A stretch of 8,508 nt of DNA from Actimicrobium sp047621345. Lineage in GTDB: Bacteria; Pseudomonadota; Gammaproteobacteria; Burkholderiales; Burkholderiaceae_D. The position numbers were made by a program, and so were the translations under genes. A model generated the notes under the pieces. The model was not told where the DNA came from. It was given only the letters and a program-made list of their open reading frames with translations, and ran no database searches. The DNA lies in contig JBLHLW010000102.1 of NCBI GenBank assembly GCA_047621345.1, positions 1 to 8,508 of the forward strand, given 5' to 3'. This document shows positions 1 to 6,313 of this stretch, piece after piece. Every line of letters starts with the position of its first letter. Positions within the stretch are counted from its first letter, which is position 1.

Positions 1-710
1 GCCACCAGTAACGCCAGTTCTGTGGCATCGAGATAACACCATTCCCCCTCTTCGAGTCCTAGCCCTTCTAGCGTCAATTGTCCTATCGCCACCCGCTGCA
101 AGGCCGCGCAGTGATTGCCGGCAGCAACCAGCATGCGCTTGACCTGATGGTACTTGCCCTGTTCGAGCACGATCTCGATACGATGACTGTCGACCATGCT
201 GCAACGAACGGCCGCCAGCGGTGCCGGTTCATCATGCAATTGCACACCGGCCAGCAACAGGGCCACCAGCTCCTGCGTAACCGGTTCGGCTGTGGTGGCG
301 ACATACACTTTCGGGATATGCGATTTCGGGGACGATTGCGCATGGATGAACGGGCCATGATCGGACATCAGCAGCAGACCGGTGGTGTCGTGGTCAAGCC
401 GGCCAACTGGTTGTACGTCGCGCCAGGTGAAATTCTCCGGCAGGATGCTCAGCACGCCCGGATGATGGCTGGGTTTTCGCGAGCATTCGAAATTCGATGG
501 TTTGTGCAGCGCGACGAAAACGTGTTCGTGGAAATCCCAATCTTCGTCGAACACGCGAAACGTCAGGCCCGCGGTATCGAATGCAGTCCGGTAATCGGTG
601 ACGACGCTACCGGCGACAGCGACTTCGCCATCGTCGATCAGTTGGCGGCACCACTTGCGAGTGCCGAATCCCTGCGATTGCAGGACTCGGTCGAGGGTCA
701 ATTTTTTCAT
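1..710 (-). CDS. rsuA: 16S rRNA pseudouridine(516) synthase RsuA, 3' end cut by window edge
   Basis: Reading leftward from ATG 708-710 gives at least 236 codons with no stop before the window edge. The family converts U516 of 16S rRNA to pseudouridine in the cytoplasm during small-subunit assembly. The N-terminus (residues 1-60, MKKLTLDRVLQSQGFGTRKW onward) looks like the S4 RNA-binding domain. The catalytic motif GRLDHDTTGLLL is at about 103-114, with the presumed catalytic Asp at 106. CSRKPSHHPGVLSILP (76-91) and LEQGKYHQVKRML (182-194) are further family blocks. E. coli RsuA is about 231 residues, so only a few C-terminal residues should be missing. No good ribosome binding site precedes the ATG, but the S4 domain begins directly after it, which supports this start. 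An intrinsic terminator lies upstream, so rsuA probably has its own promoter. Assignment to RsuA rather than RluB/E/F rests on the CSRKPSHH and YHQVKRM blocks. Confidence 0.9.
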   Translation of the reverse strand, partial: MKKLTLDRVLQSQGFGTRKWCRQLIDDGEVAVAGSVVTDYRTAFDTAGLTFRVFDEDWDFHEHVFVALHKPSNFECSRKPSHHPGVLSILPENFTWRDVQPVGRLDHDTTGLLLMSDHGPFIHAQSSPKSHIPKVYVATTAEPVTQELVALLLAGVQLHDEPAPLAAVRCSMVDSHRIEIVLEQGKYHQVKRMLVAAGNHCAALQRVAIGQLTLEGLGLEEGEWCYLDATELALLV

Positions 711-745
711 GCCGGGACTGTAGCAGAAGCCCGAAAATCGCGGCG

Positions 746-771
746 AAAAAAAACCCGTCTTCAGGACGGGT
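746..771 (-). terminator. Rho-independent terminator of the leftward fliL-like/DUF1653/PEP-CTERM block
   Basis: On the minus strand a 7-bp perfect stem, ACCCGTC / GACGGGT (771-765 and 759-753), with a 5-nt loop is followed by an uninterrupted run of T (the + strand shows eight A at 746-753). It lies 18 nt past the stop codon of the PEP-CTERM remnant and 35 nt before the rsuA start. It would therefore end leftward transcripts coming from the fliL-like and DUF1653 genes and insulate rsuA from them. Confidence 0.85.
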
Positions 772-789
772 CGGGCAGGTCGCAGAAGC

Positions 790-891
790 TCACCTTTGCT
801 CGCGACGGCGTGCCATGAAGCCGATCAGGCCGAGTTCAACGAGCATCAGCGCATGAGTTGATAACTCTTGGTGCGACCGAGAAAATCTATT
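790..891 (-). pseudogene. Decayed 3' end of a PEP-CTERM sorting-signal protein gene
   Basis: The minus strand is open in one frame from 891 to a TGA at 790-792. It reads ...HQELSTHALMLV, then ELGLIGFMARRREQR and stop. This has the full layout of a betaproteobacterial PEP-CTERM tail: a short polar lead, an STxALML start of the transmembrane helix, GLGLIGF-like hydrophobic residues and a basic ARRR end, with an intrinsic terminator right behind. The consensus (recalled) is VPEPSTYALML, then GLGLIGFMARRRKQ. Here the sorting triplet Pro-Glu-Pro has become Gln-Glu-Leu, and the first Leu-Gly of the helix is altered. In-frame stop TAG 894-892 lies just upstream, and the neighbouring DUF1653 coding region occupies the space where the rest of such a protein would be. 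I infer a dead fragment left by a deletion or replacement. An intact PEP-CTERM substrate would need the PEP triplet for exosortase processing. Confidence 0.6.
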
Positions 892-1075
892 CTATGCGCG
901 CAAAACGCGGCATCCAAATGCCGTCAACCTCGACCAGTTCATTGAACACTTCTGCCGGTCGCACCCACAGCGAGCCGTCGGGTGCACGGTAGACAATCAT
1001 GGGTGTCAGGTCCGATTCCAGCGTCGCGGGACCGACCAGTTCGTAGATGCCCCCTTTGTAGTGTCGATAGTAAAT
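887..1075 (-). CDS. DUF1653 family small protein, apparent ATT start codon
   Basis: Reading leftward from ATT 1075-1073 gives 62 residues ending at TAG 889-887. The product matches the DUF1653 family almost end to end: YYRHYKGGIYEL at residues 2-13, DLTPMIVYRAPDGSLWVRP in the middle, and FNELVEVDGIWMPRFARIE at the C-terminus. The family has no established function that I can name. There is no ATG, GTG or TTG in this frame between the upstream in-frame stop (the fliL-like TGA, 1102-1100) and the conserved YYRHYKGG block. The only other in-frame ATG (1002-1000) would remove the first 25 residues of the domain. A good ribosome binding site, AAGAGG (1087-1082), sits 6 nt before the ATT, which supports ATT initiation. 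Alternatives are UGA readthrough from the fliL-like gene or a sequencing error at the start. It lies 24 nt after the fliL-like gene and is probably co-transcribed with it. Confidence 0.75.
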   Translation of the reverse strand: MYYRHYKGGIYELVGPATLESDLTPMIVYRAPDGSLWVRPAEVFNELVEVDGIWMPRFARIE

Positions 1076-1081
1076 GGCAGA

Positions 1082-1087
1082 CCTCTT
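1082..1087 (-). promoter_or_regulatory. Ribosome binding site that decides the DUF1653 start
   Basis: The minus strand reads AAGAGG followed by TCTGCC and then ATT. Six nucleotides is good spacing for initiation. No standard start codon lies in this frame at a usable distance, so this site is the main argument for an ATT start. Confidence 0.5.
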
Positions 1088-1099
1088 GGAAGTGGGGCG

Positions 1100-1531
1100 T
1101 CAAACGCCGGTTTGCAGCAGGAAATCCGTCAGCAGGATTTGTTCGACCTTGTCGGTCTTCATGCTTTTGTTGACGGCGGCAGTCAGGGCAACCTGCAAGG
1201 CTGCAAGGCCGCCTGGCAGGCGCACTTGTTGGGCGTCGAGCGAGCGCAGCGTTGTTTCGATTGCTGCACGGATAGCGGGCTGGTTCCGGCTGGCCCACTC
1301 GGCATTTTCGGCGCTGGTTTCCAGTGCCATGTCGGTGCCAACCGAATACTCGTCGGTACTTACGACCATGCGTCCGACTAACGTGTAGTTCTGCCGCAGA
1401 TCAGTCTTGAGCTGGTTCTGCCGGTAGAACCAAACCGCCGCAAAGGATGCCACTAGCAAAAGGATGACCAGGCCGGTAGTAACCAGAGTGAATTTGTCGC
1501 GGGACTTGGGTTTGGGTTTGGGTTTGGCCAT
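1100..1531 (-). CDS. FliL-like single-pass membrane protein (flagellar basal-body-associated family)
   Basis: The protein has 143 residues from ATG 1531-1529. It opens with a Lys/Pro tract, MAKPKPKPKSRDK, followed by one transmembrane helix (FTLVTTGLVILLLVASFAAVWFY, about residues 14-36). The C-terminal part fits the FliL domain: YSVGTDMALETSAEN, NQPAIRAAIETTLRSL, then VEQILLTDFLLQTGV at the end. Family FliL proteins sit in the inner membrane at the flagellar stator with the domain in the periplasm. No other flagellar gene is present here, so this is an orphan paralogue or a more general FliL-like protein, and I give no symbol. The frame stays open to an ATG at 1660, but the Lys-rich start at 1531 fits the family and the upstream extension looks non-coding. 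No clear ribosome binding site precedes 1531. The DUF1653 gene follows 24 nt downstream in the same frame. Confidence 0.75.
   Translation of the reverse strand: MAKPKPKPKSRDKFTLVTTGLVILLLVASFAAVWFYRQNQLKTDLRQNYTLVGRMVVSTDEYSVGTDMALETSAENAEWASRNQPAIRAAIETTLRSLDAQQVRLPGGLAALQVALTAAVNKSMKTDKVEQILLTDFLLQTGV
1501..1527 (+). repeat. GGGTTT hexanucleotide repeat with G-quadruplex potential
   Basis: The + strand carries four GGG tracts (1501-1503, 1508-1510, 1514-1516, 1520-1522) with loops ACTT, TTT and TTT, then TTTGG. This fits the canonical intramolecular G-quadruplex pattern and resembles ciliate telomeric repeats. On the coding (minus) strand it encodes the alternating Lys-Pro tract just after the FliL-like start codon. 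The G-rich strand is the template strand of that gene. Gain or loss of one 6-bp unit would add or remove one Lys-Pro pair without shifting the frame. Confidence 0.7.
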
Positions 1532-1764
1532 GATGGGGGTGGAGAGTGATGTGCGTGTCGGGGCGACAGCAGCCAATCGCTGCCAAGTGTAGCGTAAGCC
1601 CGTTCTCGTTAGCGCCGGATCCGGTTTCGCCATAACAAGCGGATGCGTTAAGTGGGGCATCGCACAGATCGGTTTAATAGCGCATCGTATCGTTGTAACG
1701 ACAGTAGCGCTGCTGCAGACGCAGCGGGGCAGACTGTTTTTCTACCCATTTCAGGAGAATGAGC
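1532..1764. promoter_or_regulatory. Divergent intergenic region between the FliL-like gene and csbD
   Basis: This spacer of about 230 nt must hold the promoters for both the leftward fliL-like/DUF1653 genes and the rightward CsbD gene. A leftward TACACT (-10-like, about 50 nt before the fliL-like ATG) was noted, but no convincing -35. A small inverted repeat, TCGTTGTAACGA (1690-1701), has 5-bp arms and could be an operator. A 6-bp stem, CGCTGC / GCAGCG (1708-1713 and 1721-1726), lies in the presumed CsbD leader. None of these is strong alone. AGGAG at 1753-1757 is the CsbD ribosome binding site. Confidence 0.35.
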
Positions 1765-1944
1765 ATGAACAAAGATCAAGTCACTGGTGAAGTCAAAGAC
1801 CTTGTAGGCAAGCTTCAGGAAGAAGCCGGAAAGTTGACGGGCAGTAAGGAGCAGCAAGCAAAAGGACTCGGCAAGCAAGTCGAAGGCAAGGCGCAAAAAG
1901 GCCTCGGTGACGCCGAAGAATTCATCAAGGACCAATCCAAGTAA
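1765..1944 (+). CDS. CsbD family stress-response protein
   Basis: The protein has 59 residues and begins MNKDQVTGEVKDLVGKLQEE. It carries the family pattern of a small, very polar, Lys/Glu/Gln-rich protein with repeated G-K-x-Q/E turns: GKLTGSKEQQAKG, then KQVEGKAQKGLGDAEEFIKD. CsbD-like proteins (CsbD of Bacillus, YjbJ of E. coli) are abundant soluble proteins induced by general stress, and their biochemical role is not known. The start at 1765 is chosen over ATG 1759, two codons upstream, because AGGAG (1753-1757) is 7 nt from 1765 but only 1 nt from 1759. The gene stands alone: a strong terminator begins 33 nt after its stop, and a divergent spacer lies upstream. Confidence 0.92.
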   Translation: MNKDQVTGEVKDLVGKLQEEAGKLTGSKEQQAKGLGKQVEGKAQKGLGDAEEFIKDQSK

Positions 1945-1977
1945 CGCCGTCTGGCTGTCCTTGCGACGGGCCCGTAT

Positions 1978-2016
1978 GCCCGTCCTGCGTGCGATGCGCA
2001 GGGCGGGCATTTTTTT
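1978..2016 (+). terminator. Rho-independent terminator of csbD
   Basis: GCCCGTCCTGCG (1978-1989) pairs with CGCAGGGCGGGC (1997-2008): 12 bp with a single G-T wobble and a 7-nt loop. It is followed by A and seven T (2010-2016). This is a strong intrinsic terminator that isolates csbD from the asmA-like gene. Confidence 0.92.
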
Positions 2017-2043
2017 GACTGTCGTCACCCTTGTCGGCTCAGG

Positions 2044-2049
2044 TAGACT
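2044..2049 (+). promoter_or_regulatory. Candidate -10 element for the asmA-like gene
   Basis: TAGACT fits the sigma-70 -10 consensus at 4 of 6 positions and would place the transcription start near 2056, about 23 nt before the ATG. The same hexamer occurs in the same relative position before the glutathione S-transferase gene. The best -35 resemblance, TTGACT (2015-2020), is 23 nt away, which is too far for normal spacing, so the call is weak. Confidence 0.3.
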
Positions 2050-2078
2050 CAGTTATTCCTTTGCAATGAAAAACGTCC

Positions 2079-4007
2079 ATGCGCCTTCCCGGAATGTCGG
2101 TCGATCTTCCCCGCTACGCTGGTATCAGTGGAGTCATCGTTTTGTTGCTGACTGGCGTAATTGCGCTCATGTCATTCTTATTGTTCGATCAGTCACGCTG
2201 GATTGACTGGCTGGAGCAGCGCGCTACGGCGGCGGCGGGGCGGGCCGTGCACATCGGTGCGCTGTCAGTGCACGTGCTGCCGCAGCCCGGGATCGATGCC
2301 TATCGCGTGCAGGTTGCCAACCCGGCTGGCGCGCAAGCGGCGTTGCTGTTGCAGGCCGAGCGCGTATCGGTCCAGCTCGCGTTCTGGCCGCTGCTGATCG
2401 GTCAGGTCCAGCTATCCGGCTTGACGCTGCAAGGTGCGCATCTTGAACTGGAGCAGGGCGGCGCCGGTGCCGCAAACTGGGGCTGGCTGGATTTGTCGAC
2501 GGGTTCCACGCTGCCGGATTTAGGCCAGCTGACGGCGATTGACGTGCGTCAGTCCAGCGTGCGTTACCGCGGTCCGCAATTCGATAGTGGCATCACGCAG
2601 ATTGCGCATCTGAGCGTGCTGAGCGCGCCCGGCTGGCATCAGGTCAAGGTCGAGGCATTATTGCGACGTGAAAGTCGTGAGCTTGTCGCCAGCGCGCGTC
2701 TCGATGACCTGTCGGTACTGCCGCAGGGCAGCATGTCGATACGCACCGGCTCTGCGCGCGTGACGCTGGAAGGCCGTTTGCCCTTACAGGCGGTGTTGAC
2801 CAATGCGGCCGTCAAGCTGCAAGTTGAAGCGCAGCGGCCCAACGACTTGCTGGCATTTATGAATCTGGGGACGGGTCTGCGCACCATTGCGCCGCTCTCG
2901 TTGCAGGCGGATCTGCGTGAATCCGGTGGCGCTCTGAGCGCCAGCGCCATCGATGCCCGTCTTGGCAACTTCCATGTGACGGGCACGGCCCATCTTGATC
3001 CAGCCGGCAGCCGACCGACGGTCAACGCGCAGTTATCGACCGAGCGGCTCGACTGGGTTGAACTGCTCACCGATGCCGGGCGCCCGCCACTACCACCGCT
3101 GCCTGCTGGTGAACTGTTCCATCCGCAACCCTTTGCGTGGCGCGCGCTGGCTGCCCTGCAGGGTGTGCAGGGCAGTGTTGATCTCCGGATTGGCAGTTTG
3201 CGGACCCGGCCGGGCATCGAGCTGACCGAGGTCAGTAGCAAGATGGTGATCGATGGTGGCCGGCTGCAATTTAACGACATCAAGGCGCGTTTGCTCGACG
3301 GTAGTGCCAGAGGCGAACTCAGTCTGATGGCAACGGGCAAGCAGGCGCACATGGCACTGCACTTGGAAGACGTTTCGCTGCAAAAGTGGCTGATCGCTAT
3401 CCATGGCATTACACCGCTGACCGGAGGTCGGATGCAGGTCGATGCACTGGTTGATGCCCATGGTGACAGCGTGAAAGAAATGGCGGCATCGCTGACGGGA
3501 CCGGTCCGGTTCCGGCTCGGTCCCGCCACCATCGTCAGCCGTGCCGGCGCCAAGACCGAGGCTTTGCTGACCGGACTGATGCCGGTTTTTTCCGCCCGTA
3601 ACGACGACCGGATAATGCTCGAATGCGCTGCTGCCAATTTGACATTCGCCGATGGCCATGCTGCTGCCAGTCCGCTGGTGGGTGTGCGTAGTCAGGCGAG
3701 CCAATTGCTCACTAGCGGTATCGTCGACCTGCGTGCACAAACACTCGATTTAAGCGGTCGTGTGCGGGCACGCTCCGGGATCACGCTTGGTCTGGCGGCA
3801 CTTAACGGTGACGTCCGACTTGTCGGTCCGCTGGTCAATCCGCAGGCCCGGCTCGACCCGACGGGATCGCCGTCGGCGCTATTGCGACTCGGTGCAGCGC
3901 TGGCCACCAGCGGACTGAGTCTCGTCGGTACTGCGCTGTGGGATGGCGCCAATCCGGGTACCGATCCCTGCCGGGCCGTGTTCCGCGAGGCGCAAGGTGC
4001 ATCCTGA
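2079..4007 (+). CDS. AsmA family envelope protein
   Basis: The protein has 642 residues with one N-terminal membrane anchor (about 14-36, YAGISGVIVLLLTGVIALM region), followed by a long beta-rich periplasmic part typical of AsmA-like proteins. Family hallmarks are RAVHIGALSVHVLPQPGIDAYRVQVANP (about 55-82, split here only by the anchor) and the C-terminal AsmA block. In that block GIVDLRAQTLDLSGRVRAR leads to VRLVGPLVNPQARLDP and then a hydrophobic Leu/Ala stretch ending near a conserved-type DPC (TDPCRAVF). AsmA relatives are thought to bridge or scaffold the envelope in phospholipid transport and outer-membrane protein assembly. The start is uncertain: neither ATG 2079 nor ATG 2094 has a good ribosome binding site, and both leave the anchor intact. 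The PLD-family gene follows within 70 nt and is probably in the same transcript. Confidence 0.85.
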   Translation: MRLPGMSVDLPRYAGISGVIVLLLTGVIALMSFLLFDQSRWIDWLEQRATAAAGRAVHIGALSVHVLPQPGIDAYRVQVANPAGAQAALLLQAERVSVQLAFWPLLIGQVQLSGLTLQGAHLELEQGGAGAANWGWLDLSTGSTLPDLGQLTAIDVRQSSVRYRGPQFDSGITQIAHLSVLSAPGWHQVKVEALLRRESRELVASARLDDLSVLPQGSMSIRTGSARVTLEGRLPLQAVLTNAAVKLQVEAQRPNDLLAFMNLGTGLRTIAPLSLQADLRESGGALSASAIDARLGNFHVTGTAHLDPAGSRPTVNAQLSTERLDWVELLTDAGRPPLPPLPAGELFHPQPFAWRALAALQGVQGSVDLRIGSLRTRPGIELTEVSSKMVIDGGRLQFNDIKARLLDGSARGELSLMATGKQAHMALHLEDVSLQKWLIAIHGITPLTGGRMQVDALVDAHGDSVKEMAASLTGPVRFRLGPATIVSRAGAKTEALLTGLMPVFSARNDDRIMLECAAANLTFADGHAAASPLVGVRSQASQLLTSGIVDLRAQTLDLSGRVRARSGITLGLAALNGDVRLVGPLVNPQARLDPTGSPSALLRLGAALATSGLSLVGTALWDGANPGTDPCRAVFREAQGAS

Positions 4008-4076
4008 CCGGTGTCGCCGAGCGCGAATCATGCTGATGCCTTTTTGCGTTACTGCCACCGTTTCTGCGCCCCATTC

Positions 4077-5618
4077 ATGATGAAAATTTTCCTGTTGCTG
4101 GTCACTTTTTCCTTGTTCCTGAGCGGGTGCGCAGCACTGCCCGAACAAGTCCGCAAGACGCCGTCGGTGGCGTTGGCCACGCCGCAAGACACGCGACTTG
4201 GCCAGGTCGTGCTGGCCTCGCTGCCGGCAGGTGAACAGTCCGGTTTCAGGTTGCTGCCGATAGGCAGTGCCGCTTTCGATATCCGCATCGCGCTGGCGCG
4301 CCGCGCCGAGCGCACGCTTGATGTGCAGTACTACCTGTTCCATGGGGATGAAACTGGCCGCGCGATCGGGCGTGAATTACTGGCAGCGGCCTTACGTGGC
4401 GTGCGGGTGCGGATACTGCTCGACGATATCGCAACGCAGGGACAGGATGAGGTGCTTGCCCGGCTGTCGGCCCACCCTAATTTCGAAGTGCGCGTGTTCA
4501 ATCCTTTTGCCGGTGGACGTTCGACGCTATTGACGCGTGTGCTGGCATCGTTGGGCGATCTCGACCGGGTCAACCACCGTATGCATAACAAACTGTTTGT
4601 TGCCGACAATGCGATGGCCATCACGGGTGGGCGCAACATCGGGAATGAATATTTCATGCAAGGTGCGGTCAGTAATTTCATCGATCTGGATGTGTTTGCC
4701 GTTGGTGCCGTCGTGGCGCCCCTGTCTGCTGTATTCGATGATTTCTGGAACAGTGATTACGCCTATCCGGCCAACGCCTTTGCGGCGTTCCGGCTAGAGG
4801 AGGATGAGGCGCCAGCAACTCGGCCGGAGGCAGTTCTGCCGGCTGTTGGTGTGCCGCGCGGTCCGCTTGATCCACCCGATCATGTTGCACTTTCCTCCGA
4901 GATTGATGCGGGAAAGTTGACGCTCGTCTGGGCCAACGCCCGTGTGGTGGCTGACTCACCAGACAAAGTGGACGGCCTCAGTGAGCGCGGTATCGACGGA
5001 ACCGTGGGCGGCCGCATCGTGCGCCTGATGGCGAGTGCGCAATCGGACGTGACGGTCATCTCGCCGTACTTTGTGCCTGGCGAGATTGGCATGGCTGCGA
5101 TGCAGCGCCTGGCAACCCGTGGCGTACGCATGATGGTGGTCACCAATTCGCTGGCAGCCAACGATTCGGCGCTGGTGCATGTCGGCTATGCACGCTACCG
5201 TCGCCCGATGCTGGAACTGGGTGTGCATTTGTACGAGCTGAGGGCCACCCAAAAACGCCCCCGCATGGGCTTGTTCGGTTCCTCGCATGCCAGCTTGCAT
5301 GCGAAGCTGGTCATGGTCGACCAGCGTCAGGTCTTCATTGGTTCACTCAATCTCGATGCCCGCTCGGCCCTCACAAACACCGAAATGGGCTTGGTCATCG
5401 ATAGCCCGGAACTGGCGGCTGAACTGGATGGCTTGCTCAGAGCCGATCAAGAAGAAAGTGTCTACCGGCTGCGCCTGTCGGTCCGCACCGGTGCGCTGGA
5501 ATGGGTCGCCAAGGAGGATGGTGTCGAAGTGATCCACACCAGTGAGCCGGATGTGAGCCGGTTGTTCGAATTCGGACTCTGGCTGCTCTCGCCGTTCGCC
5601 CCCGAGGAGCTGCTGTAA
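4077..5618 (+). CDS. Phospholipase D family lipoprotein, cardiolipin synthase ClsC-like
   Basis: The protein has 513 residues from ATG 4077 with a lipoprotein signal, MMKIFLLLVTFSLFLSGC, and the lipidated Cys at 18. Two complete HKD motifs are visible: HNKLFVAD (His170, Lys172, Asp177) followed by GGRNIG, and HAKLVMVD (His408, Lys410, Asp415) followed by GSLNLDARS. Blocks such as RTLDVQYYLF, GVRVRILLDD, TNSLAANDSALVHVGYARYR and ALTNTEMGLVID match E. coli ClsC as I recall it. ClsC makes cardiolipin from phosphatidylglycerol and phosphatidylethanolamine. The two HKD halves form one active site with a phospho-His intermediate. The frame is open back to GTG 4011, but the signal peptide fixes the start at 4077 or 4080. 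Neither has a clear ribosome binding site, so coupling to the asmA-like gene is possible. The substrate cannot be told from sequence, and a general phospholipase D remains possible. Confidence 0.88.
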   Translation: MMKIFLLLVTFSLFLSGCAALPEQVRKTPSVALATPQDTRLGQVVLASLPAGEQSGFRLLPIGSAAFDIRIALARRAERTLDVQYYLFHGDETGRAIGRELLAAALRGVRVRILLDDIATQGQDEVLARLSAHPNFEVRVFNPFAGGRSTLLTRVLASLGDLDRVNHRMHNKLFVADNAMAITGGRNIGNEYFMQGAVSNFIDLDVFAVGAVVAPLSAVFDDFWNSDYAYPANAFAAFRLEEDEAPATRPEAVLPAVGVPRGPLDPPDHVALSSEIDAGKLTLVWANARVVADSPDKVDGLSERGIDGTVGGRIVRLMASAQSDVTVISPYFVPGEIGMAAMQRLATRGVRMMVVTNSLAANDSALVHVGYARYRRPMLELGVHLYELRATQKRPRMGLFGSSHASLHAKLVMVDQRQVFIGSLNLDARSALTNTEMGLVIDSPELAAELDGLLRADQEESVYRLRLSVRTGALEWVAKEDGVEVIHTSEPDVSRLFEFGLWLLSPFAPEELL

Positions 5619-5650
5619 TCGGCTGTCGTACGCCTGCGGGCGGATTCTTG

Positions 5651-5656
5651 TAGACT
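5651..5656 (+). promoter_or_regulatory. Candidate -10 element for the GST/cupin unit
   Basis: TAGACT lies 29 nt before the GST start codon and would give a transcript start near 5663, ahead of the GGAG ribosome binding site (5673-5676). It matches the hexamer before the asmA-like gene. No recognisable -35 lies at 16-18 nt. Confidence 0.3.
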
Positions 5657-5684
5657 TTGCAACTCACTTATCGGAGCTGAAAAC

Positions 5685-6308
5685 ATGAAAATTTACGATT
5701 TCAAAGGGTTCCCGAATCCTGCCCGCGTGCGCATTGCACTGGCTGAAAAAGGCCTCACCGACCATGTCGAATTCATTTCCGTCAATGTCCCGGCTGGCGA
5801 ACACAGATTGCCGGCCTTCGTTGCCAAAAATCCAGCGGCAGCCGTACCCGTACTCGAACTCGATGACGGCACCATGATTTCCGAGTGTACAGCGATCACC
5901 GAATACCTCGACCATCTTGACGGCGAGCCCATGCTCACCGGTAACAGCCCCAAACAGCGCGCCGTAATCCACATGATGCAGCGCCGCGCAGAAGCCGAAT
6001 TGATGGATGCGGTAGCCACTTATTTCCATCACGCGACACCTGGCCTGGGCGCGAAAATCGAGCTCTACCAAAACCGCGAATGGGGCGAAAAAAGTCGTGA
6101 CCGCGCATTGGCTGGTATGGCGTATTTTGACCGCGTACTGGGTAGCCAGCCCTACCTCGCCGGTGACGAATTCTCGATGGCTGACATCACCGCTTTCGTC
6201 GGCTTGGGCTTTGCCGATTTCGCCAAGATCGCGATCCCGGCTGACCTGGCTAACCTGCATGCCTGGCGCGCGCGTATCGCTGCGCGTCCCGGCGTCAAGG
6301 CGTCCTGA
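5685..6308 (+). CDS. Glutathione S-transferase family protein
   Basis: The protein has 207 residues with the two-domain cytosolic GST layout. The N-terminal thioredoxin-like fold starts MKIYDFKGFPNPARVRIALA. The cis-Pro of the glutathione site is Pro55 in AAAVPVLELDDG, followed by MISECTAITEYLD (64-76), where the usual Glu-Ser pair is Glu67-Cys68. The all-helical C-terminal domain carries the N-capping motif FSMADITAF (163-171). These enzymes conjugate glutathione to electrophiles or reduce peroxides and disulfides. The residue where a catalytic Ser, Tyr or Cys often sits is in the PNPARV segment (Asn11), so the chemistry is not predictable. GGAG with 8-nt spacing supports the start. The cupin gene begins 5 nt after its stop, so the two are likely co-transcribed. 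Confidence 0.92.
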   Translation: MKIYDFKGFPNPARVRIALAEKGLTDHVEFISVNVPAGEHRLPAFVAKNPAAAVPVLELDDGTMISECTAITEYLDHLDGEPMLTGNSPKQRAVIHMMQRRAEAELMDAVATYFHHATPGLGAKIELYQNREWGEKSRDRALAGMAYFDRVLGSQPYLAGDEFSMADITAFVGLGFADFAKIAIPADLANLHAWRARIAARPGVKAS

Positions 6309-6313
6309 TCGTG

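Noticed and set aside
78..818. Long rightward open frame of 246 codons over the first 800 bases
   Set aside because: It is the antisense shadow of rsuA, which shows catalytic and S4 motifs on the minus strand. The rightward product has no recognisable domain and runs through the leftward terminator.
1532..1660. N-terminal extension of the FliL-like protein to ATG 1660 or ATG 1633
   Set aside because: The extension lacks family resemblance, has no ribosome binding site, and would overlap the expected promoter region. The Lys-rich start right before the membrane helix is the family pattern.
1708..1740. Stem-loop CGCTGC/GCAGCG before csbD as a terminator or riboswitch
   Set aside because: The stem is 6 bp, the T run does not follow directly, and no known riboswitch core was recognised.
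2639..3637. Leftward open frame of 332 codons inside the asmA-like gene
   Set aside because: It has a Ser/Arg-rich composition typical of antisense shadows in GC-rich genes. The rightward frame has clear AsmA features along its whole length.
5619..5650. Possible terminator after the PLD gene (CGCC-TGCG-GGCG hairpin)
   Set aside because: The stem is only 4 bp and is followed by GATTCTTG rather than a T run, so it is not a credible intrinsic terminator.
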